Origin: Sulfurimonas sp. UBA6014
Lineage (GTDB): Bacteria > Campylobacterota > Campylobacteria > Campylobacterales > Sulfurimonadaceae
Length of the DNA: 9,620 nucleotides
NCBI GenBank assembly: GCA_002428085.1
Contig: DJAA01000063.1
Location: 1-9,620 of the forward strand
Reading direction: 5' to 3'
Shown: positions 1 to 5,664 of the stretch, piece by piece
Layout of the letters: the number at the start of each line of letters is the position of its first letter
How positions within the stretch are numbered: position 1 is the stretch's first letter
Notes under the pieces: model-generated
Database searches by the model: none
Seen by the model: the letters and a program-made list of their open reading frames with translations, nothing else
Told to the model about the DNA's origin: nothing
Program-made: the position numbers and the translations under genes

Positions 1-974
1 GTGCCCATTTACTGCTGGTTGAAGACAATCTTGTCAATCAAGAGTTAGCTATTGAGTTATTGAAAAATGCAAGCATAAAAGTGGATGTTGCCCAAGATGG
101 TGCCCAAGCTTTGCAAATGGTGCAAAATTTTGAGTACGACGGTGTTTTAATGGATTGTCAGATGCCTGTGATGGATGGGTTTGAGTCGACACGTCAAATA
201 CGCAAAATTTCAAGATTGTCCACTCTTCCAATCCTCGCCATGACAGCAAATGCTATGGCAGGAGATAAAGAAAAATGTATTGAATGTGGAATGAATGACC
301 ATATTGCCAAACCAATTGATATTGCACATTTCTTTCTCACAATGGCACGGTGGATAAAACCTAAGAATGCAGAAGCAAATGAGATATTGCAAATAGAAGG
401 GATGGATATAAAAAGTGCTTTAGGGCGCATTGGGGGAAATAAGGAGCTTCTTTACAAACTCCTTGACCGCTTTGTACAAACGCAATCAGATGCGATGGTT
501 CGTATCCGCAAATCCATCGAAGACAAGGATATGCAAACTGCAATAAGAGAAGCACACACGATAAAAGGGTTGGCGGGAAATATTGGTGCAGATGTACTTT
601 TGAACTATGCGCAAGAGCTTGAGAGGGTATTAAAAGAGGGTGAAACTGAAAACTTTAAGCGTTGTTTGGAGCTCACTCAAAATGAACTCTCAATTATTGT
701 GCATAGAATTTCAGTCGCTACTCCAGAACCAACACAAGTCCCAAAAGCACAACCGCAAATAGAGAAAGTAGACTTAAAAGAGGCGCTTAAAAAGCTCGAT
801 AAACTTCTAGAAGAACTTGATGCAGAAGCAGCAACAGTTGAAGAGGAACTTTTTGATAGCTTAGTCGCCCTTGGATATGGCATCACCATCAAAAAAATCA
901 AAAAAGCGATTGAAAAGTTTGAGTTTGAAGAGGCAAGAGCCTTGCTTGCGCAAATATTGGCAAAACTTCCTTAA
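1..974 (+). CDS. Hybrid sensor histidine kinase, C-terminal part (receiver + HPt), 5'-truncated by window edge
   Basis: The frame is open from the first complete codon (position 3) to TAA at 972-974; the start and any sensor and kinase domains lie outside the window. The visible part begins at a response-regulator receiver: acidic pocket in LLVEDN (12-29), phospho-acceptor Asp in LMDCQMPVMDG (codon 153-155), conserved Thr in MTANAM and Lys in IAKPID. An HPt domain follows, with phosphorylatable His in REAHTIKG (codon 555-557). A Pro/Gln linker leads to about 70 charged, helical C-terminal residues rich in Lys, Glu and Leu. The order receiver-HPt is that of BarA/EvgS-type phosphorelay kinases: the receiver passes phosphate through the HPt to a separate regulator, in the cytoplasm. 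A stand-alone receiver-HPt protein is unlikely because the receiver begins right at the edge. A TTG at 60 lies inside the receiver and is not the real start. The gene ends sharing bases with the convergent cyclase gene. Confidence 0.9.
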   Translation, partial: AHLLLVEDNLVNQELAIELLKNASIKVDVAQDGAQALQMVQNFEYDGVLMDCQMPVMDGFESTRQIRKISRLSTLPILAMTANAMAGDKEKCIECGMNDHIAKPIDIAHFFLTMARWIKPKNAEANEILQIEGMDIKSALGRIGGNKELLYKLLDRFVQTQSDAMVRIRKSIEDKDMQTAIREAHTIKGLAGNIGADVLLNYAQELERVLKEGETENFKRCLELTQNELSIIVHRISVATPEPTQVPKAQPQIEKVDLKEALKKLDKLLEELDAEAATVEEELFDSLVALGYGITIKKIKKAIEKFEFEEARALLAQILAKLP

Positions 975-2338
975 ATCATTGAAGCCAAAGTCACCTGATT
1001 GCGCCCATGTTTTTTGCAATAGTACAGAGCCGCATCAATGCGTTGTAGCATGGCATCGGTAGTTTCATGCGCTAAAAAAGCACCTAATCCTACACTGACT
1101 GTAAGAGGTTTCATTTTTTCAGCTATTGTAATGCGAAGTTTTTGAGCTACTTTGTGCGCCTCTTCAAGAGAGGTATTTGGAAGAATCACGATAAACTCTT
1201 CGCCTCCCCAGCGACCGATAATATCTGTTTGGCGTAAATTATCTCTCATAATTTGTGTTAATTGTTGCAACACTTCATCCCCTTTGAGATGCCCAAAAGT
1301 ATCATTGACTGCTTTGAAAAAATCAATATCAAGTATCATGACACTACTTGCATACTCTTTGTAGCGAAAGACTCTTTTTTGTTCTTCTTGGAGTACCTCA
1401 TCGATTTTTACACGATTGTAAAGTCCTGTAAGCTTATCTGTAATAGAGAGTTTAAGCAATTTAGCGCTGTGCTGTTTTAGAACATAATAACGCCACATAA
1501 AGAAAAAAACACCAAGAAGTAAAAATACAAGATATTGCAAAACAGTTTCGTAACGGATCCCCTCTTGAATAGTAAGCCCCGTATGTTTATTGATGATTGT
1601 CTCCCGCTCAATGGGCGTCATGGTGGCAATCCCTTTGTCTAAAATAGCACGCAATAGAGTATTTTCTTTGAGCACCCCGATGCGAAGATGATTTTCATAC
1701 CCTTGCGGTTGACCAGAGATTTTAAGATTAAACCATCCCTCTTTTTTGATAACATAAGCGGCTACGATGAGTGAGCGCACCGTCATATCTGCTTTTTTTT
1801 CTGAAACCATTCGCATGGCATCAGACTCTGAGACAACGCTTATCATTTTGAGGTTTGGAAAATCCTTGCTAAAGCGCTCAAGGATGGCCGTCCCCGCAGG
1901 AAGCACGACGCTCTCATGGTCTACGCCATGAAGGTTTGCGATAAAAGGGTGCTCTTCACGGGTAATGAGAATATTTGGGTCAGATAAAATGGGCTTTGTA
2001 AAGATAAGCCATGCCTCACGCTCGGGCGTTTGGTTGACAAAACTTAAAATATCACATTTTTTTGCCTTGGATAAAGAGAGCGTCTCTTGCCATGTTTTAG
2101 TCTCTACTAGCTTTATTTTCACTCCTGCACGCGCTGCTGCCAACGCTACCAAATCTGCTGCAATCCCCACATGTTTCCCATTTTCAATCACTTCAAACGG
2201 CTCCCAGTCAGGGTCAACACACATAGTTATCTCTTTTTTTTCTTGAAGATATGCGCGCTCTTGGCTTGAGAGATGAACGGCTGGCTGTGCAAGCAAAAGA
2301 GAGCAGATGAGTAAAAGTGGTAGAAAAATGTGTTGCAT
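971..2338 (-). CDS. Membrane diguanylate cyclase with periplasmic solute-binding-type sensor domain
   Basis: 455 residues that should make c-di-GMP from GTP in response to a periplasmic ligand. In order: signal peptide (about 1-17), a bacterial extracellular solute-binding protein family 3 domain (about 34-255, with CVDPDWEPFE and TPERE), one membrane helix (about 264-285), and a GGDEF domain (about 297-455). The GGDEF domain looks active: ILDIDFFKAVND for metal and nucleotide binding and the signature GGEEF at 378-382. RQTD at 369-372, five residues before it, is a canonical inhibitory I-site, so product feedback is expected. The ATG at 2338 has a good AAGGA five bases upstream (2344-2348). 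The binding domain resembles the sensor modules of EvgS/BvgS-type kinases more than transport proteins, and no ABC transporter genes adjoin. It lies downstream of the porin on the same strand and could be co-transcribed with it. The ligand is unknown. Confidence 0.93.
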   Translation of the reverse strand: MQHIFLPLLLICSLLLAQPAVHLSSQERAYLQEKKEITMCVDPDWEPFEVIENGKHVGIAADLVALAAARAGVKIKLVETKTWQETLSLSKAKKCDILSFVNQTPEREAWLIFTKPILSDPNILITREEHPFIANLHGVDHESVVLPAGTAILERFSKDFPNLKMISVVSESDAMRMVSEKKADMTVRSLIVAAYVIKKEGWFNLKISGQPQGYENHLRIGVLKENTLLRAILDKGIATMTPIERETIINKHTGLTIQEGIRYETVLQYLVFLLLGVFFFMWRYYVLKQHSAKLLKLSITDKLTGLYNRVKIDEVLQEEQKRVFRYKEYASSVMILDIDFFKAVNDTFGHLKGDEVLQQLTQIMRDNLRQTDIIGRWGGEEFIVILPNTSLEEAHKVAQKLRITIAEKMKPLTVSVGLGAFLAHETTDAMLQRIDAALYYCKKHGRNQVTLASMI

Positions 2339-2377
2339 GGGCTTCCTTATTTGGTATGGTATCTTTTTAAAATCCAG

Positions 2378-2491
2378 AGATTGCTTCGTTCCTCACAATG
2401 ACGGAGAGGTTTCGCCATGACAAAGGGGTTTTGTTTTATAGCCGTCATTGCGAGTAATCCCTCCGTCATTGCGAGCAAAGCGAAGCAATCT
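2378..2491. repeat. REP-like palindromic element (copy A) between porin and cyclase genes
   Basis: The outer arms AGATTGCTTCG (2378-2388) and CGAAGCAATCT (2481-2491) are perfect inverted repeats. An inner pair, 2393-2406 and 2461-2474, is complementary with one mismatch and contains CAATGACGGAG / CTCCGTCATTG. A third, shorter unit (CCGTCATTGCGAG, 2442-2454) sits in the loop. The transcript could fold into a long hairpin. The same core returns at 3898-3921 and 5589-5645. No T-run follows, so it is not a typical intrinsic terminator. Such elements between co-directional genes often stabilise upstream mRNA or reduce read-through; that role is inferred here. Confidence 0.85.
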
Positions 2492-2504
2492 AAATACAAC
2501 TGCA

Positions 2505-3818
2505 TCAAAAAACATAACTTGCCGAGAGTGTGAGCATATCATCCCCATAGCGATAGTTTTTAGAATCTCTCAGCTCGAATTGTGCTCTTAAATGAAAAGC
2601 CTTGTTGAGCGAAGCTTTATAGAGAAAGTTTACCACACCGATGTCACTTTGAGGCATAATCGTCTCATCCAAATCGATGCGCGCATATCCTGCAATCAAA
2701 GTTTGGTTTGCAAGTCCTACCATTTTTAAATCATATTTGAAAGTAATTTTACCCATTTTGCTTTTTGCGATGGCAGAGAGCGAGTCATCTTGTGCAAACA
2801 TATAAGGGACGGTGACATATTCTGGATAGCCTCCCCAATTTCCAAAAGCTGTTACTGTTTTTGTATCGCCCGTAAAAAAATTATAAGCCAGCGAGGTCGT
2901 CAAACCGATGTTTTTGCTCTCAAGTGAAAACTTTGTTCCATAGAGTTCATAACTTCCATTGATACCAAAAGTGCGAAGAAAATCTTTAAACTCCCCCACT
3001 TCTCTTACACCGTACCCTTGGACTTCAAGCGTTGCTTCAAGCGCAGAGCCAATCATGAAAGGCAAGGCAATATCAAGATAAAACTCATCAAGAACGTCGG
3101 GGCAATAGTAGTTCCAAACTTGGGCTTTAAGAGCGTTTTCATAAACAAGCCCGCTCATGAAAACGCCTTGATTGCCTGATATTTGCGATATATCAAGGGT
3201 CGTGCCCTCGTTTGCGTCTATAGTTTGTAAGTCGCTCATGGAGAGAGAAGTGTATGTTTGTGCAGACATGCTCTCAAAGTTTTTAAAGCTCACTAGTCCA
3301 TCGAGCCCAGACATTTTTGTGATGTAAGAGAGGGTGATTGTGGTGTTTTGCACATCTTTATTTGTAAAAGTATACGCCTCAAAAAGGTTGGGAATAATTC
3401 TATAATCATAAGTCGCAACGATAGGCGTGTCAATCTCTTGACGTCCTGCTTTAAAGGTAGAGTTGCTTTTTGCGAACTCTAAAAAGGCTTCACCCAAAAG
3501 AGCGTAAGGTTTTTTGTTCTCATCAAACATATATGCATCAACTTTTTTAGGGTTATCGTCTCGCAGACCTAAATCGCTGGTAATATAATATGCCGCTTGC
3601 GCTTTAAGACCTTGCCACTCCCCCGTCTTTGCACCCAGTTTTCCGCCTACTCCAAAAGTTGACTGACTAAGTTTGGGCGCAATTCTCTCATCATGCACAT
3701 ACATGACCTTCGCATAGCCTATAGGTGTGGTGTTTTGCAAAGCATCTAACAGCAACTCCTCACCATGAAGCGATGAGAATAAAACTGCAACCCAGAAAAT
3801 AAAAGTTATTTTTTGCAT
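2505..3818 (-). CDS. OprD-family outer-membrane porin
   Basis: 437 residues from the ATG at 3818. A signal peptide (about 1-19, MQKITFIFWV then AVLFSSLHG) precedes a mature chain of alternating hydrophobic and polar segments typical of a beta-barrel, ending in aromatic SYVF, the usual barrel-assembly signal. KAGRQEIDTPIV, YDYRIIPNLFEAYTF and the closing FELRDSKNYRYGDD are recognisable OprD-family stretches; the length also fits. It should form a substrate-selective outer-membrane channel, but the solute cannot be read from the sequence. The frame also allows TTG at 3824, but AGGA (complement of 3829-3832) lies 10 bases from the ATG and only 4 from the TTG, and the ATG gives the cleaner signal peptide. 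A strong promoter candidate (3949-3978) lies upstream, so the leader would be about 120 nt and contain repeat copy B. Confidence 0.9.
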   Translation of the reverse strand: MQKITFIFWVAVLFSSLHGEELLLDALQNTTPIGYAKVMYVHDERIAPKLSQSTFGVGGKLGAKTGEWQGLKAQAAYYITSDLGLRDDNPKKVDAYMFDENKKPYALLGEAFLEFAKSNSTFKAGRQEIDTPIVATYDYRIIPNLFEAYTFTNKDVQNTTITLSYITKMSGLDGLVSFKNFESMSAQTYTSLSMSDLQTIDANEGTTLDISQISGNQGVFMSGLVYENALKAQVWNYYCPDVLDEFYLDIALPFMIGSALEATLEVQGYGVREVGEFKDFLRTFGINGSYELYGTKFSLESKNIGLTTSLAYNFFTGDTKTVTAFGNWGGYPEYVTVPYMFAQDDSLSAIAKSKMGKITFKYDLKMVGLANQTLIAGYARIDLDETIMPQSDIGVVNFLYKASLNKAFHLRAQFELRDSKNYRYGDDMLTLSASYVF

Positions 3819-3857
3819 TTCCAAGAGTTCCTAGCATGCTGCGCATTTTTTTGTCAA

Positions 3858-3945
3858 TAGACTTCTTTCAAACCAAAGATTATTTTGCATGACTCTCATT
3901 GCGAGCAAAGCGAAGCAATCTAAAAGAGGGTTACAAAAAAATCTA
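3858..3945. repeat. MITE-like element with REP core (copy B)
   Basis: The left end TAGACTTCTTT (3858-3868) is an inverted match of the right end AAAAAAATCTA (3935-3945) with two mismatches. The first 24 bases (3858-3881) are the exact reverse complement of 5641-5664 in copy C. The core CATTGCGAGCAAAGCGAAGC (3898-3917) and the adjoining GAAGCAATCTAAAAG also match copies A and C. Compared with copy C it has lost one of the two palindromic half-units. Ends beginning and finishing with TA suggest a TA-targeting transposon ancestry (IS630/Tc1-like or IS427-type IS5 groups), which is an inference. It lies in the predicted 5' leader of the porin mRNA. Confidence 0.75.
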
Positions 3946-3948
3946 TTT

Positions 3949-3978
3949 ATTATAGCCGCCTCGTGCCATTATTGTCAA
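3949..3978 (-). promoter_or_regulatory. Sigma70-like promoter for the porin
   Basis: On the minus strand TTGACA (complement of 3973-3978) is followed after 18 bases by TATAAT (complement of 3949-3954). Both hexamers match consensus. Transcription would start near 3942 and run into the porin gene through repeat copy B. Its -35 overlaps that of the rightward promoter. Confidence 0.65.
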
Positions 3979-4000
3979 TTTGAGTGGAGTCTAGTATAGT
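3972..4000 (+). promoter_or_regulatory. Sigma70-like promoter for the propeptide-subtilase pair
   Basis: TTGTCA (3972-3977) and TATAGT (3995-4000) are separated by 17 bases, one mismatch from consensus in each hexamer. The start would be near 4007, giving a leader of about 85 nt before 4092. A second -10-like TATATT at 4042-4047 has no convincing -35 and is the weaker candidate. Confidence 0.5.
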
Positions 4001-4091
4001 CTCATGTGAAATAAAGTAGCTTCTAAAGTGATGTTAGGTAGTATATTTTTTAAATTTAAAACTCCTTAAGAGACTTTTATGAGAGGAGAAT

Positions 4092-4493
4092 ATGCAGGGG
4101 CAAAATATGCAAAAGATACTTTTAGTCATCCTTATGATGGTGCAGTTTGGGTGTGCGGGTGAGACATATTATCTCCAAAATGGGGAAAAAATCCCTCTTT
4201 TGCCTCATGATAACTCTCTGAGAAATGCTCAAAATATCGACTACTACACCAATGACAAAGGGGTGGTTTTGGGTGTGAGTGATACGCTTGTGGTAAAAGT
4301 AAAAAGTGGGGTTAGTATACAAGCAATTATGAAAAAATATGACTTAGAACTTGTGAAAAACCTCTCTGAAAATTTGTATCTGCTTCAAGCTACGCATAAA
4401 AACTTGACATTGCAGAGTGCAAATAGCCTCAGCCAAGAGGAAGGAGTTGTGTATGCGCAACCTGACTTTGTAAAAAAAATCTTACCTAGGTAG
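4092..4493 (+). CDS. Exported free-standing subtilase propeptide-like protein (putative protease chaperone/inhibitor)
   Basis: 133 residues with a short N-terminal export signal (hydrophobic ILLVILMMVQFGCAG, about 9-23). Cys21 could be lipidated, but Gln at -3 is atypical for a lipobox. The C-terminal half, VVKVKSGVSIQAIMKKYDLE (67-86) through NLYLLQA to SQEEGVVYAQPDFV (114-127), has the shape and wording of the propeptide of bacterial S8 subtilases, where 'VVYAEPNYV' normally runs straight into the catalytic domain. Here the chain stops after ten more codons and the next gene supplies the catalytic domain. Known family roles are intramolecular chaperone and inhibitor; action in trans is inferred. 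Start choice is open: ATG 4092 has AGGAG three bases upstream (4084-4088), while ATG 4107 has AGGGG (4096-4100) at a better six-base spacing and gives a cleaner signal peptide. Confidence 0.75.
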   Translation: MQGQNMQKILLVILMMVQFGCAGETYYLQNGEKIPLLPHDNSLRNAQNIDYYTNDKGVVLGVSDTLVVKVKSGVSIQAIMKKYDLELVKNLSENLYLLQATHKNLTLQSANSLSQEEGVVYAQPDFVKKILPR

Positions 4494-4494
4494 C

Positions 4495-5556
4495 GTGAAG
4501 ATGAGGATTTTTTTGATAGTGTTTGGGTTATTTTTTTTGGTCGGATGTGCCAATAATGGGACTACAACAACAGCTGTTGACATGGTTGCGAATGAGCCGT
4601 ATTATAGCAAGCAGTGGTATTTGGACTACAACGCGACTGTGTATGCCCGCAATAGAATCGATGCTAATGCGCATATCCACGCAGGGAGTGTTCTTAAAAA
4701 TTATACTGGCAAAGGTGTTCGCATCGCTGTCATAGATGATGGGCTTGATGAGTCGCATGAGGATTTGGCGGGTGCTGTGGTTGAGACGTTTGACATCATT
4801 ACAAAATCAACAAATGTTGCGCATACCTATCTTCATGACTCTCATGGTACTGCTGTTACAGGAATTATCGGTGCTAGGGTTAATGGCAAGGGGATTCATG
4901 GCATTGCAAGTGGAGCTGATATTATTTTTTTGAAATATGCACAGGAGATGAGCGATAGCCAAACGATAGAACTTTTTAACAAAGCACAAGAGTTTGGTGC
5001 CGATATCATCAACTGCAGCTGGGGGACAAATGATGTCTCAGTGGCTGTCAAAGAAAAAATACAAGATTTGGCTATCAACGCAAGGGACGGTAAGGGGATG
5101 ATTATTGTCTTTGCAAGTGGCAATGACGACCAAGACATGGGTAATGACGAGTCGGCTATTTTGGAAGTCATCTCTGTGGGTGCTACCGATAAAGATAATC
5201 TCAGAGCATGGTATAGCAACTACGGCGAAAATCTTGATTTAGTTGCCCCTGGAGGCTATTATCTGGGGATAACAACGCTTGATCCGATGGATGAGAGTGG
5301 AGTGGCTTCTTTGGAGGAAAATTATCTTTTGTATGATGATGTAAACGCATTTATTGGCACTTCTGCCGCAGCCCCTTTAGTGAGTGGAGTAATCGCCTTG
5401 ATGCTTGAGAGAGACCCAAATCTTACAAGAGTTGAGGTTGAAAATATCCTCCACGAAAGTAGCGACAAAATCGGCTACGTAGCCTATATTAATGGGAGAA
5501 ATAACTACTACGGATACGGCAAACTCAACCTCTCTTCAAACGAACTACTGCGCTAA
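4495..5556 (+). CDS. Lipoprotein subtilisin-like serine protease (S8 family) lacking its own propeptide
   Basis: 353 residues numbered from GTG 4495; ATG 4501 is an equally good start. The N-terminus is a lipoprotein signal ending in LVGC (Cys18), followed by Ala, so an outer-membrane anchor is more likely than inner-membrane retention. The Ser/His/Asp triad is intact: Asp81 in AVIDDGLD, His117 in DSHGTAVTG, Ser290 in GTSAAAPLVSG, with oxyanion Asn210 in FASGN. The Asp-Asp-Gly motif and NCSWGTND recall kexin-like subtilases, but the protein ends soon after the catalytic domain, so there is no P domain. Only about 15 residues separate the lipid anchor from EPYYSKQWYLDYN, normally the start of the mature enzyme, leaving no room for a propeptide. 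The upstream gene ends one base before the GTG, so the two are probably translationally coupled. Substrate unknown. Confidence 0.93.
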   Translation: MKMRIFLIVFGLFFLVGCANNGTTTTAVDMVANEPYYSKQWYLDYNATVYARNRIDANAHIHAGSVLKNYTGKGVRIAVIDDGLDESHEDLAGAVVETFDIITKSTNVAHTYLHDSHGTAVTGIIGARVNGKGIHGIASGADIIFLKYAQEMSDSQTIELFNKAQEFGADIINCSWGTNDVSVAVKEKIQDLAINARDGKGMIIVFASGNDDQDMGNDESAILEVISVGATDKDNLRAWYSNYGENLDLVAPGGYYLGITTLDPMDESGVASLEENYLLYDDVNAFIGTSAAAPLVSGVIALMLERDPNLTRVEVENILHESSDKIGYVAYINGRNNYYGYGKLNLSSNELLR

Positions 5557-5563
5557 AATCTAC

Positions 5564-5664
5564 TAGACTTCTTGCATAACCCACTTTTAGATTGCTTCAC
5601 TTCGTTCGCAATGACGGTCATTGCGAGGCACCGACGAAGCAATCTTTGGTTTGAAAGAAGTCTA
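5564..5664. repeat. MITE-like element with head-to-head REP palindrome (copy C)
   Basis: Outer inverted repeat TAGACTTCTT (5564-5573) / AAGAAGTCTA (5655-5664), perfect over 10 bases. Inside lies AGATTGCTTC (5589-5598) paired with GAAGCAATCT (5636-5645), and GCAATGAC (5608-5615) paired with GTCATTGC (5617-5624), so 5589-5645 can form a tight hairpin on either strand. It fills the gap between the convergent subtilase and methyltransferase genes and is the most complete of the three copies. Its right 24 bases match copy B in reverse orientation. It may act as a two-way transcription barrier, although no T-run marks an intrinsic terminator. Confidence 0.85.

Noticed and set aside
3851..3979. Direct repeat TTGTCAAT (3851-3858 and 3972-3979) as target-site duplication of repeat copy B
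   Set aside because: The element ends, judged by its inverted repeats, are 3858 and 3945; the second TTGTCAAT lies 26 bases beyond and is better explained as promoter -35 sequence.
4896..5219. Minus-strand open frame of 107 codons inside the subtilase gene
   Set aside because: It is antisense to the catalytic core with all conserved residues on the plus strand, and it has no ribosome site or recognisable domain.
4092..5556. A single subtilase gene broken by a frameshift or stop
   Set aside because: The second reading frame begins with its own complete lipoprotein signal, absent from the middle of ordinary subtilases, and no codons link the two domains in another frame.
2378..5664. The three repeat copies as a CRISPR or attachment-site array
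   Set aside because: The copies are far apart, differ in length and orientation, and have no regular spacers or adjacent cas or integrase genes.
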